Positions 11,601 to 21,639 of a stretch of 64,000 nucleotides of DNA are shown piece by piece (within the stretch, counting starts at the first letter, position 1; each line of letters opens with the position of its first letter). Origin of the DNA: Thamnaconus septentrionalis. Its lineage: Eukaryota > Chordata > Actinopteri > Tetraodontiformes > Monacanthidae. A model generated the notes under the pieces. It saw nothing but the letters and a program-made list of their open reading frames with translations. It searched no databases and was not told where the DNA came from. The stretch covers positions 20,775,001-20,839,000 of the forward strand of contig CM020509.1 in the NCBI GenBank assembly GCA_009823395.1. Direction: 5' to 3'. Position numbers and translations under genes: made by a program.

Positions 11601-11740
11601 TTTGGTCGAAGATCCAGGAGTGATTGGTGATCATACACCAGCAGAGACCTGATTCGTGTAATGCCGAGGGACAGAAACAACAAATACACCAAATAAAGTG
11701 ACAGCAGCAGACGGTCAGCCATGAACACCGGCGCCATCTT
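8690..11740 (-). mobile_element. APE-type LINE (Rex1/L2-like), minus strand
   Basis: The element reads leftward. Near 11735-11531 is a hydrophobic N-terminal peptide. At 11412-11095 is the start of an apurinic endonuclease with the pattern LCVTETWI, and at 10870-10607 a further endonuclease part ending in AAIYRPPK. At about 10570 comes the VLLVGDF-like motif, at 10226-10029 the linker with an EPWLSD motif, and at 9928-9442 the beginning of reverse transcriptase. RT fragments continue to about 9071, including a VPQGSILGPLLFSLYL motif at 9150. The 3' end at 8690-8800 is A-rich on the minus strand. Many stops and frameshifts show it is dead. A SINE-like insertion interrupts it at 10815-11085. 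Confidence 0.8.
10815..11085 (+). mobile_element. SINE-like short interspersed repeat
   Basis: Starts AATGGTAAATGGACTGCACT and continues through AAAGCGCTTTACA, GTCTTGCCCAAGGACAC and GCCAACCTTTCGATC to CCTGAGCCATAG. This is a very common fish repeat that I recognise by these blocks. It lies inside the minus-strand LINE, so it is younger. I cannot say whether its mobiliser is a LINE or a DNA transposase. Confidence 0.7.
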
Positions 11741-11783
11741 GCCACCTATGTGGCACTGTGTCCCACGGTGAGGCCTATTTCAT

Positions 11784-12339
11784 TTGTTATGTTATTGTTC
11801 GGGCGACGGAATGCAGTTGACCCATGCATAAGATGGCCAATGTATGCATAACATGCTGTGTAAGCTCTGTGCAGTCATGTCACACCTAGGAGAGGACAAA
11901 GGAACCAACCCCTCGTAAAACAGTGACCTTAGGTGATCCGAGAGTGGACAACAACAGAAACTAATCTTCTTACCCTCATAAAGTTTGTGACCCAGAGTGG
12001 TCAAAGGGATTGGAACTTTACAACCTCCGAACTTTCTTATAGGAAGTTGTTTCTGCAGGGCAATATTGGAAAGAAATAGGACCATTTGGCCAAATAAGAA
12101 CCTGCAGCAAAGGCTGCAGCAAAATCCAAAGAGGCTGGGGTGTGGAGACCAGAAAGCCAATCGGAGGAGGACATCATCTGAACATGCCTGCATGAACAGC
12201 TGGTTCTTTTTCTATGTGTAAAAGTACTTGTATCCTGAATTGCATAGTAAAGATGAAATCGGCCTTCTTCTCCTGAGACTCTTATTTCAACGAACATGTG
12301 GATCGTCAGCACGACAATAGAAAATAGTGCGATCCAACA
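11784..12339 (+). mobile_element. Solo LTR, copy A
   Basis: Shares several blocks with 36650-37079: AGATGGCCAATGTATGCA, the AGGAGAGGACA region, CGTAAAACAGTGA, GGAGACCAGA-AGCCAATC-GAGGAGGAC, and the end GGATCGTCAGCACGAC followed by GCGATCCA. A CCAAT-like AGCCAATC lies at about 12155. The two copies differ by large internal indels. No coding sequence lies between them that would make them a pair. The exact 5' end is uncertain. Confidence 0.6.
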
Positions 12340-12405
12340 GGATTGATCAGGATTTATCCAGGATTCATCAGGAGTCATTCAGGATTTATCCAGGATTCAT
12401 CCAGG
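12335..12405. repeat. Minisatellite AGGATTCATCC, second site
   Basis: Five or six copies of the 11-13 base unit also seen at 4835-5140. Confidence 0.85.
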
Positions 12406-13446
12406 GTCTCTTTGTTGTGATTAAGAGATTTACCTCAGAGATCCTCAAACCCACCTCCCTCCCGCTCCTTGACCCCTCCTTCTGGAACTCTTTAGCTTCA
12501 CTGCTGCCGCTTTTCTTTAACCGCTCCCGAGGGACAGCAGGATTTTGCTGGAGGAAACTTGCTGCTTTGGCCCCAACGTGGGTCAAAATTGTGGCCCTTT
12601 TCTACAGCAAAAAGCCCAAATGGGCCTTTTGATATCCTCGGAAAAAAAATAATGTTTTACCCGTTTCCAGTGTGATCCGTCCTCAATTTACAGAATTTTG
12701 TTCAAAGTTTTCATTAAATTCATTACATTTTTTAGGGATTATTCAAAACCTGGAAGACTTAAGAGGTGGAGCCATTGGATCAGTTGAATCAGCTGGAGGT
12801 AATTGTGATCCGGGTTCTTGGTTCCGGACGATGTCGATGTCAAGAGGCACTGCCAAGTTCTATGAAACCAGACTTGGGTCAATCAAAAATGTCCTGAAGA
12901 TTTGAAAAAAAAAGAAAAAGAAATCTACTTTCTTTGTAGTTGGGAAGTTCAGGGTCTTCACTTATCTCGAAGGAATTATTTGAAGGATCCGGAGCAGAAT
13001 CCACAAGACATCTGCAGGATTCCTGGAAGAAGGTGGTGATGGGCGTCGGCCAATCGGGTGGTTCCAGGTGTGATGGGGAAGAAGGTAAATGATTGGATGG
13101 AAAACATTCATGTTGTATTGCACCAAACCTGACGGTACCTGGGCCATGTGATTTATTATCATGAGAATTGGATACAGGATTGATTGTTTTCCATTGGCCA
13201 CTCAAGAAACTGCAGCTATAAACTCCCTGACGCCCAAAAAGCTTTCCCCCCTTTTAGACCGTTATACAAAAAAGAAACAAATGCCTCTGAAATGGCTGAC
13301 AGGACGACCTTTGACCTGTCAGATGGTTTATAATAAATCTTTCTATTGTAGATTTTTAAGTGACGCTCCTTCTTCATGCTCTGTAGGGGTGTTGCATAAC
13401 CAATAAGTAACCTGAAGTGATTTCAAGATGACAAACTCTCGGCTAA
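12406..13446. other. Non-coding spacer
   Basis: Unique-looking sequence without recognised genes or elements. Confidence 0.5.
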
Positions 13447-13480
13447 TGCGCTAGCATGCTAGCTAGCGAGCTAGCTCGCC
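13447..13480. repeat. GCTAGC palindrome cluster
   Basis: Overlapping GCTAGC and GAGCTC-like palindromes within about 34 bp. Confidence 0.7.
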
Positions 13481-14820
13481 AGTGGATCTGAAATGAAATG
13501 AAATGGCTGACATCTTGGATTCTGGGGGTGTGGCCTGGACGGCTGGGGGAGTCTGGCTCTGCAGCGTCCAGCCACAACCACCGGTGGTGCTCCGCTGATC
13601 CGGCAATGGGGCGGAGTCATGGATTGATTGGCTGCAACATGTCTCTCGTTTTTTTTTCCGCAGCTGAAAGAGTCAAACTGGTGTGCTGGCGGCAGTGGAG
13701 GTGGCTGGCAGTGGGCGGGACTTCCCCCTCCCCCACTGACGTCCCCTGCCAGGATGTATCGCTGGCGAGGGAAAATGATGGAGCTGGAGCAACATCAGCA
13801 GCAGCTGCTTGGGATTTTTCTCCCAAATCTTTCATCCTGTAGCGAGAGAGAGAGCAGTTAGAGAGAGAGAGAGAGAGAGAGGAGGGAAGGCTCGCTCGGC
13901 CTTGCTCGCCCTGCTGATGGTGCAGCCGAGCAGCAAATGATGTTGGTTTAAGGTGCTAGATTGCTGTCTCCACCCCCTCCAGCACCCTCCCCCACCCCCC
14001 ACTCCTCCAAACCCCCATTCCCCCCCCCTCCAGCGGCGCTCACACTTAACACTGAACACTTAGCGCTAACGCTCCTTTAAATGGCTTTATTGATTTTAAT
14101 GTAGCCGAGCGCACGTATATATTTTATGGAAGTCAATAGAGGGGAGAGAGACAGAGAGAGAGGCCGCCGCCTCCTTAATGTAAATAGCAGGTTGGGAGTC
14201 TATTAGTGTGGTTATCAGTGAGGCGGGGGAGGAGGGGTGGGTCATTACCTGCAAAGCCTCTTCATCCTGCTGCAACGCTTCAAACTGCCTTGGAAGCGAG
14301 CATCATGGGGGAGGGGGAGGAGTCGGCCAATTGATCAATACTTGCAGGAGAGGTGACTGCAGTCGGCCAATCCCGAGCCACCGTTGCCATGAGACTGAAC
14401 CACATTAGCAATGATGATAACGTTGGGTCTGCACGGAGACGGCGCGATGTTTCAACCGGCCTAAACCACAGGTCTTTCTTCAAGCTGTTCTATGTGGCTA
14501 ACTATGTAGCTTACTCATTAGCCAAAAAAATAAAAATAAAAGAACCTCTCACTCTTGGTGATGTTGATGACATCATCACGGTCTAATTATTGAAACGTCC
14601 CATCGGCAGGTCATCATAAGGATATTAAAAATTAAAATATTTACATTTTGGTGACAAGTTCATGTTATACTGAGCATCTTCCCACGTTCCCAACACACAT
14701 TTCTAGCTATGGTTCAGCGTGAGCGCAATGCATGATGGGATATATTGCTGAACCTATTGGTTGTACCATACGTTGCATGCATTGTGGTATATTTTGAGTG
14801 GACTATACAGTGAATACTGA
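13481..14820. other. GC-rich non-coding region
   Basis: Contains a (GA)n tract at 13859-13880 and poly-C runs at 13970-14030. The stretch 14070-14220 is repeat-free and could be a conserved non-coding block. Nothing coding is recognised. Confidence 0.45.
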
Positions 14821-14825
14821 TAGCC

Positions 14826-15206
14826 TGGTAGCCCGGGCAAGGGCAAACTATGGCCTGGGGCCCATAAGTTTTCTGTCCGGCCCTCCTCGAACTTGAAGAA
14901 CTTATATCAATAGTCAGTGTGTCGCAAAATAACTGTATTTCATCAATTATTTCAGTGTTTTAAGAGTCATTTCTATAAAGATCTAAATACCGTGGGCCTT
15001 CAAAGACAGATTTTGTTGTAACTTTGCTTTGCTTCATTTTTAACCAGTTTAACATGTTTTCTGCATGTCCCATGATATATTTTTTCCTCCTATGAGGTAG
15101 GTCACCAAAACACTCCATCTATCTGCTGCTGCTCCACCGCCCTATCTGTCACATTTTGGAACCCACTGTGGCCCCTCCAGTCAAAAAGTCAGCCCACCCC
15201 TGGCGT
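14826..15206. mobile_element. hAT-type MITE
   Basis: The left end GGCAAACTATGGCCTG and the right end CAGCCCACCCCTGG match the GGCAAACT...CCCACCCCTG ends of hAT non-autonomous elements. The flanks GATAGCCT and CGTAGCCT agree at six of eight bases and may be the 8-bp target duplication. Confidence 0.55.
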
Positions 15207-15339
15207 AGCCTCTATATGGTGGCTATGTAGTGACGGTAGAGGGTGCTGTAGGACATCAAAGTTTCTGTTTGACCATCAAAGAGCCTCAGGAGATCAAAGA
15301 AGCTTCGGGAAGTCTTTAAAGTGGGGGGCACTTCCTGTC

Positions 15340-16071
15340 CAGGACGTTGGACTAATTGTCCAAAAGGAAAAGACCAAGACCCAACGAGTTTTCAGCTCCA
15401 GGCCACTGGATGGCGTCATCCTCGCCCTGGTCCTCCATTTCCTCCTCTGCCAGCCGCGACTCTGCCCCCTCCGACTCCACCTCCGCCCCTGACTCCGCCC
15501 CCTGGTGGTGCCCGCCGGGCTGTGACAGCGAGCTGCGCCTGCTGGTGGCACTGGTGGCGCTCAACGTGTTGCGGCGCTGTGACGCTGGCGCCGCAGCAGC
15601 GCGCGCGACGTGCTGGTGGCGCACGCCAAGCGGCTGGTTGCGCTGACGCTGGGGGGGCTGCTGCTGCCGCCCAATGGCTGCGTCCTCACAGCCAGCAGGG
15701 GGCACCAGCACCACCACCAGCACCGCAGCGTGGGCGGCGTGTGCCGGGCCGTCCTGCGAGACCTGCAGAGGGACGTCTGCAGCAGCCGCAGCCTCTTGCT
15801 GTCCATGATCCTGCTTCAGGACCCGGCCGTGGACGCTGCCTTCGTCAGGGCGCTGCAGGCGCACCTGGTGATGGGCGATGGTGGCCACCAGCAGGCCGAC
15901 GATTGCACCAAGAGCAGCAGGAGGAGCAGCAGGCTGAGCCTCCGTTCGGTCAGGACGCTGCTGGACGACTTCCTGGAGTCGATGAGCCTCACGCTACCAC
16001 CCTCTTCATGTAGCCGCATCGCAACAGCACCCCCCCGCTGGACCGGAGGGCTCAACACACCCTTCATGTAA
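15340..16071 (+). pseudogene. GC-rich disrupted reading frame, unrecognised
   Basis: A plus-strand frame from 15356 encodes a KRKRPRP-type basic start, a serine-rich stretch, then an apparent helix SELRLLVALVALNVLRR. At about 15600 the sense shifts to a second frame, which continues as DVLVAHAKRLVALTLGGLLLP, a histidine-rich insert, and a helical stretch around LLLSMILLQDP. It runs on through a serine- and arginine-rich region to a stop at 16069. The helical text continuing across the shift suggests one gene with a single frameshift (real or sequencing error). A splice-acceptor-like sequence CTTCCTGTCCAG precedes it at 15330-15341. I do not recognise the protein family. The reverse strand is also open here (15352-15888), as expected for GC-rich DNA, so coding status is uncertain. 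Confidence 0.35.
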
Positions 16072-16275
16072 CACCACCGCCCCCTGCTGGACCGGAGAGC
16101 TGACCACCCTCTTCATGTAGCCGCACCGCACTGACACCTGTTGGACCAGAGAGCTGACCAAGCTCTTCCTGTAGCCGCACCACACCGGCGCCCCCTGCTG
16201 GACCGGAGGGCTGACCAAGCTCTTCATATAGCTGCCCAACCCGTACCGTACCGGCACCCTCCGTTGGACCACAGG
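15991..16275. repeat. 52-60 bp tandem repeat, five copies
   Basis: Units contain CTTCATGTAGCCGCACC followed by CCCCTGCTGGACCGGAG and a CTGACCA link. The array overlaps the last 80 bases of the disrupted reading frame. Confidence 0.85.
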
Positions 16276-16369
16276 GGAACGCTGTCGTTGCACAGCGTAG
16301 GCTGATCACATGACACAAGCAACCACAGGACTGGTTCCGTCTGCACGACTCCCGTACTGACAATGTCCA

Positions 16370-17050
16370 TGCATGTTGCTTATTTTTATAATTTTTGTTT
16401 TATTTTTATATATTTTTTATATTATATATAGATATTTTTTTACTTAATTGATGTTTTGATAAATTTTTTTTTTATTATTTACATATTGTATTTATATAAT
16501 TGACATTTTTCATTGTTTTATCATATATATTTTTTTCATTTACTTTTTTATTTAAGTTTTGTTTTTTATCATTTATATAATATAGAATGTATTATAATTA
16601 GAAACTATGATTACAAATCATGATGAAATCATAATCAAACTCAAACATTGCCCTCCAGGACTCAAAATCAAAGAAACTTTTCTCAATTGTCGAACTTCAT
16701 AACATATTTTTCTTTTCTTTTCTTTTTTTTTATTTACTCTTCCTTGAAATGAAAGAGCCTTTGAACTAAACAGAGAGCCTTGTGGACTCCCTGATTTTTC
16801 ACTCAGCTGCAGCATTATTATTTTCTCTTTGTCAATTTTTTTTTCCATCTTTAAAGACGATACGAGTTTAACATTACATTTAAAAATAAAATACAATCGA
16901 ACAAACAAACTACGAATGAACGAATGAATGAACGAATAGTTCAGGCTGTGTGTATTGCGACTCAGCCAAGGAGAAATCAGCTGTTTGAACACAATGACAA
17001 TGCAACGTACACGACCGTAACGCTCAGCCGATGTTGTTTGTTTGTTGTTT
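16370..17050. other. AT-rich non-coding region
   Basis: Long T-rich and A-rich runs and no recognised gene. Confidence 0.5.
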
Positions 17051-17056
17051 CCCTGC

Positions 17057-17404
17057 TCTGATTGGATGCTTCAGGAAGGACTTTTCTTCTCCCTGATTGG
17101 ACAACAGTGTTCACTTCTTCCTGCTCTCTGATTGGACACCATTGCTCAGTTCTTCCTGCACACTGCTTGGCCACCAGCGTTCAGCTCTCCCTGCTCTCTG
17201 ATTGGCTGCTTGGTGTTCAGCTCTTCCTGCTCTCTGATTGGCCGCTGGGTCTTCAGCTCTTCCTGCTCTCTGATCGACTGTCGATGTTATGGCCTCCTGC
17301 TCTCTGATTGGACACAAGTGTTCAGGTGATGAGGCCTCCTGCTCTCTGATCAGCCGCCGGTGTTCAGCTCTTCCTGCTCTCTGATTGGCCGGCAGTGTTC
17401 AAGC
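17057..17404. repeat. About 35-bp tandem array of CCAAT motifs
   Basis: Ten units with the core CTGCTCTCTGATTGG followed by a variable part and TTCAGCTCTTC. Seven keep ATTGG, the reverse complement of CCAAT; the others have TGATCGA, TGATCAG or TGCTTGG. Confidence 0.9.
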
Positions 17405-18219
17405 TCCGTGTGGTGCTGAGCTCTGCTGTCGTCGTCGTCGTCCAGGCGGAAAATAAGAAGACAACTCGTGCATCTGATTGGGTTTGTGTCTCCTCTCCGC
17501 CGTCACCTCGCCTCCTCCCAACTCTTCGCCCTCCCACCACCCTTGCTCGCAGCAGCAGCTCCATGACTGGGTGACGCTCCTTAATTGGTGGCGACACTGG
17601 AACACGTCTTGTCCTGCTCCGTAGCCCCGACTGCATAATTAAAACACGAGTGGGGGTGGGGGATGGGGGGTTGGGGCGAGGGGGGGGAGGGGGGGGAGAC
17701 AAGAGCTACGATGACGGCTGCAACCCCTCCCCCACCTCGAGCCCACCCCCCCGCCTGCAATCTATTTTTGCAGGCCGGCTCCCAGGCGCTGCCGCCTCCT
17801 TTTATCCCATTATTCCCTACAAATATATTATTTTTACCCTCTTGTGTCTCTGCTTTTATCCTCCACCGCCGTCTTTGACTCGTTCTTTTTTCTTTTTTTT
17901 CTTTCTCATTTCCTTCTGATACCACGCCGCGGTTTGTCTGTCAGCCGAGCTGCTCCGCCGCCACCGACTGGTTTTAATGTTTTATATGATTATTACCACT
18001 GCTGCTGCTGCTGCTGGTGTTATTGTTATGATGATTATGACGCCCGCCACTACTGCGACCCGCCACCGGGGGAGTGATGGACACACACACAGTCGCTGAA
18101 GGATCAGAGGGCTCAACGGGAAATGGAGGAGGAAGGAAAGAAGGTTGTCGTGGCAACAAGCAGAGCTGGAGTGGACCGGCAGCCCCACCCTCCTACCCCC
18201 ACCCCTGCTTGAGGAGCTC
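17405..18219. other. Non-coding region with GC-rich and trinucleotide patches
   Basis: Includes a G-rich run at 17650-17700 and CTG units near 18000. No gene recognised. Confidence 0.45.
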
Positions 18220-18500
18220 CACCTCATTCCATAATAATAACAATAAAAACAATACAATACTACATTCATAGAAATATCACCTGTTATATTCTGCATACCT
18301 ATGGCAACTTATTCATTCATACCTGCACTTCATAGCAAGTTTTTTTTTTTCATACATATACATATATGTTATATAATGTGTATATTCTGTACATTTGTAT
18401 TTATATCACTGCTTAGCACTTCCAGTTGCAGTTGGATGTTTACTGCATTTGGTTGGTCTGTGCTTGTGACATGAAATAAAGTTGAATTTAATCTAATATA
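18220..18500 (+). mobile_element. LINE or SINE 3' end fragment
   Basis: Ends with GACATGAAATAAAGTTGAAT followed by TTAATCTAATA. This matches the AATAAAGTTGAATCTAATCTAAT tail I associate with fish non-LTR elements. Only the 3' part is present. Confidence 0.45.
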
Positions 18501-18530
18501 TATATACAAATATATTATTATATATTATAT

Positions 18531-19652
18531 TAGGGGTGGGAATTGATAAGATTTTATCGATGTCAATGCCATTGTCGATTCTGCTTATCAATCCAATTCC
18601 TTATTGATTCTCCTAACGATTCCCAAGTAGTTTTTTGAGGGCGAAAAAGTACTTCTACACAGTCCTCAGCACCAAAAGCAACCATTTTATGTCTGCACAA
18701 GACATGAACATATTTTGCTTAAACAGTGATTTAACAGAGTCTGACTCTCGTAACATTCAAAACAAAAATGCAAATAAGTTACGTATAAGCTTTTCCGAAA
18801 AATGATATAAGACAAGTCCTCTTTAGAAAAACAGGCATGCATACCTAGATAACATTTTGAAAATACTGTGACTGTAAATTTGGCAGAGAGTACACATAAT
18901 TAACATCAACAATTGTTATGTAAGAATATGAGCATATCTGCTCTTGAATTGAGTAACTGACTGTCTCATCATCGCCATCCTCATTTTCTAAAATGTATGA
19001 AAAAGAAAATATTTCTATGTAGCTCGGCTTAAATAATCAAAAACTGCATGCTGCTTGCAGGGTGACAGTGTGCCAAGTGCAGGATATATTTAGTGTGGAT
19101 GTTTACTGTCATCGACGGAGATCACAGCGGAGCTTGGAACTGCAATAGCAGCAACATTAGCAGCATTACTACCACGTAGCCTATCAAACACTCCACACTC
19201 CTGGAATTCAATTCCATGCCGGGTCGACAGATGTGTTCGCACATTTGAGGTATTTGCACCTCTACATGAGACAACAGCGTTGCACTGATTACACAAGGCA
19301 GTGTTCTCGTCTCTTTTTCCGAACTGGAGCCATGCTTTTGATCTCTTCCTTCACTCCATGTTTCCTCCTGGCTAAAGGAGATTAGCGTTGCAGTGTCCCT
19401 GACGGCCGCGACATGATGTGACATAAAAGGTACGGAGTGGTTTCCACGCGGCTCCACGCACACACCGCAGACGCTTTTGGTGTAAAGTGGGGGTTACACA
19501 ACACGACGCGTGACGCAACGCGACTTGCCACCGTGCCGGGAAATGATAGGATCGGTAAGCAGAATCAATAACATTGGAGGTGTACGATTCTGATGGAATT
19601 CATCAATTTGAACCGGTTCTCAGTCGGAACCGGTTCTCGATTCCCACCCCTA
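18531..19652 (-). mobile_element. Internally deleted hAT transposon
   Basis: Terminal inverted repeats TAGGGGTGGGAATTGATAAG at the left and CGATTCCCACCCCTA at the right. The flanks are TA-rich, so the target duplication cannot be read reliably. The 1.1 kb body holds a minus-strand BED-finger exon (see 19090-19340) but no transposase catalytic domain. Confidence 0.75.
19090..19340 (-). pseudogene. BED zinc-finger segment of a hAT transposase
   Basis: Reading leftward, one frame gives KAWLQFGKRDENTALC, then C-x2-C (CNQC), a VVSCRGANTSN stretch and H-x4-H (HLSTRH). This is the BED finger used by hAT transposases to bind element ends. About 80 codons remain open to a stop near 19090. The RNase H-like catalytic part and the dimerisation domain are missing. 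The element can therefore only be moved in trans. The open finger, with nothing else conserved, fits recent internal deletion of a longer parent. Confidence 0.7.
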
Positions 19653-19823
19653 TATATATATATATATATAGCAGAGGTGGCGTTGGGGGCGGGGGCTCTG
19701 TTTACCTGTTTACCATTCAAATGCTTGCTTTGTTTGTTGTTGACTGAAGCACTTGAACTCCTCACTCGCGACTGCTCATCTCCGTTCTTCAAAACCACCA
19801 CATTGATTTCGTTCCTCAAGACA

Positions 19824-19962
19824 AGGGTTTTTTCCTCTTACCTTGACATGTTTCGGCGGAGCATCCGCCTTCCTCAGAGGTGTCATGAGATGGTATGCGT
19901 GACACGTCTACACAATCTCGGAAGCTCTGTCAAAACATGTCAAGGTAAGAGGATAAAAACCC
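19824..19962 (-). ncRNA. Hairpin with hammerhead-ribozyme-like core
   Basis: Two inverted arms of about 30 bases (19824-19853 and 19932-19962) share CTCTTACCTTGACATGTTT, with one small indel. Next to the left arm the minus strand reads CTGAGGA (19871-19877), a six-pair stem GGCGGA/TCCGCC with a TGC loop, then GAAAC. That is the CUGANGA - stem II - GAAA arrangement of a hammerhead ribozyme. A stem GTGTCA/TGACAC lies on the other side. Such motifs are known in Penelope-like and other retroelements. Cleavage ability is not shown: the stem I junction is imperfect. Confidence 0.45.
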
Positions 19963-20202
19963 TTTTCTTTTGAAACAAAAAAGTGAAGCTATGAAGAACG
20001 AAGACATAATGAACGTAATCGACATGCTAGAGGCTCGTTGTGCAAGCAGCCGGGGGGCTCTGCAGCTTTGCAGGCTCCTGTAGTTTCCGCTGCAGTCTAG
20101 CTGCCAGAGTTCTGGCAGCACAACCCAAACCAGTGGTTCCAGCACATCGAGGCACAGTTCTACTTTCGAGGTATCACGGTAGACAACCCAAAGTACTTCC
20201 AT

Positions 20203-20649
20203 TTGGTTGCAGCATTGGATTGCTCCACCAGCCGCCGCATAATGGGGCTGCTGAGAGACCCGCCGGCACAGGGGAAGTACGACGCGCTCAAAGCCCAGCT
20301 CCCTCGGGTGTTCCAGCTGTCCAACGCCAAACGGGCAGAGCGTCTGTTGTCACTCAACGGCCTAAGGGACAGTAAGCCTACAGAGCTGATGGAGAAGATG
20401 CTTGCGTTGTTTGGTTCCGGGAGCATGTCATTCCTCTTCGTCCAGCTGTTCCTACGCTGGCTGCCACCACCGGCGTGTCTCTGGTCAGCTTGCCGCTCTC
20501 ACGCAACCAAGGACTATCAGGCGTTAGTGGAGCAAGTCGATACTGCTGGCGTCCCGGCAGTATATTGTGCATGCTATGCTCCAGATGCAGCCCCTGTTGG
20601 AGGATGGGACGGTGGCTACCTTTGCGGTGCACCGGAAGGAAGATCATGA
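20203..20649 (+). pseudogene. Gypsy gag-like frame
   Basis: The frame gives a retroelement gag pattern: MGLLRDPPAQGKYDALKAQL, then AERLLSLNGL, then ELMEKMLALFG. This is the common fish Gypsy gag arrangement of a conserved PPxxGKYxALK box followed by a LLxLxxLGD-like box. The related frame begins upstream near 20060 but is interrupted. After about 20470 it loses similarity. It would encode the particle structural protein of the element. Confidence 0.6.
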
Positions 20650-20800
20650 GTTGTGCTTCTACCATCGCCACTTTGGAGCCAAAGCCAGGTGCTACATACC
20701 GCCATGTTCTTTCCCGAACCACGGCTGAGCAGCTGCTGTTCGTGGTATCCTCCACAAACAGCAGCTGGAGGATACCAAGCACATACCAGCAAGCAGGCGA

Positions 20801-20935
20801 TCGGAACCTTGCTGGTGGACCCGGGCATGCATGGGAACGTCCTGCCGGCATCTGCCATGGATGTGCTGACTGACGGGCACGGAACACCTCTGGATGCAGT
20901 TAACTGCACTCCCATTCGCACTTCGCAGGTTCATT
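20801..20935 (+). pseudogene. Gypsy aspartic protease relic
   Basis: A short frame contains LLVDPGMHGNVLPASAMDVL followed by a GTPLDAVN stretch. The position of the catalytic D-T/S-G triad reads D-P-G, so the protease would be inactive. After TPIRTSQ, the text jumps to a segment normally found after the reverse transcriptase (PLYKSLKGR), showing a deletion of the RT core at about 20940. Confidence 0.55.
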
Positions 20936-20984
20936 CCGCGTGAGGCCCCCTGGATGCATCCCTTGTATAAGTCGCTGAAGGGAA

Positions 20985-21430
20985 GGCCAATGAGGAAGTA
21001 GGCTGGTCCCTGGAGAGAGTTCAGGCTTTTGAGGATGCCAAAGCTGCTCTCGCCAACGCTGCCCTGCTGGCCCACCTGTCAGCTGCTGCTCCAGTGGTCC
21101 TTTCGACACGCCTCAGATTTTGCGGTCGGGGCAGTGTGTGAGCAGTGGGTGGGTAATGCTTGGCAGCCCCTGGCTTTCTTCAGCAGGAAGCTGAAAGACA
21201 ACGAGAGGAGGTACAGTAAATTTGACAGTGAACTTCTGCCGCTCTTCCTAGCCACACGTCACTTCAGGTTCCTGCTGGAGGGCCAGGAGTTTACAGCGTT
21301 TGTGGATTACAAGCCCCTTACCTTTGCCATGGCTAGGGCCGCGGAGCCGTGGTCAGCACGGCAGCAGCATCCCCTCTCAGCCATTCCGGTATTTACAACA
21401 GAAATTCGACATGTAGCAGTTGTCTCTGTG
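20985..21430 (+). pseudogene. Gypsy RNase H segment
   Basis: The frame from 21029 contains HASDFAVGAV (first acidic residue), WQPLAFFSRKL, a SELLPLFLATRHFRFLLEG block (second acidic position) and DYKPLTFAM (third). This is the RNase H region of a Ty3/Gypsy polyprotein. A frameshift near 21100 separates it from the preceding connection segment. It is about 130 residues, a normal length for this domain. Confidence 0.75.
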
Positions 21431-21639
21431 CACCTCGGCTTGAACTATGCTGCCACGGCTGCGGATCAGCCGGTGGAAGCGGAAATCCAGGCATTCAGGT
21501 CAGCTGCTACTGGCCTGAATGCCTGGATGTCACGTTTCTCTGTAATGTATCCACAGGACAGCCTATGGTCCCCGCTGGCTGGCGTCGCCAGGTTTTTGAC
21601 ATTATGCATTCTCTTTTATAATCTGGGGTGAAAACCTCA

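Noticed and set aside
15352..15888. Minus-strand frame of 178 codons over the GC-rich locus
   Set aside because: It is antisense to the helical plus-strand text and its own translation is low-complexity (glutamine- and alanine-rich) without recognisable content. Open antisense frames are expected at this GC content.
17057..17404. CRISPR-like spaced repeat
   Set aside because: The 35-bp units are continuous degenerate tandem copies with no unique spacers, and the genome is a fish. It is a minisatellite.
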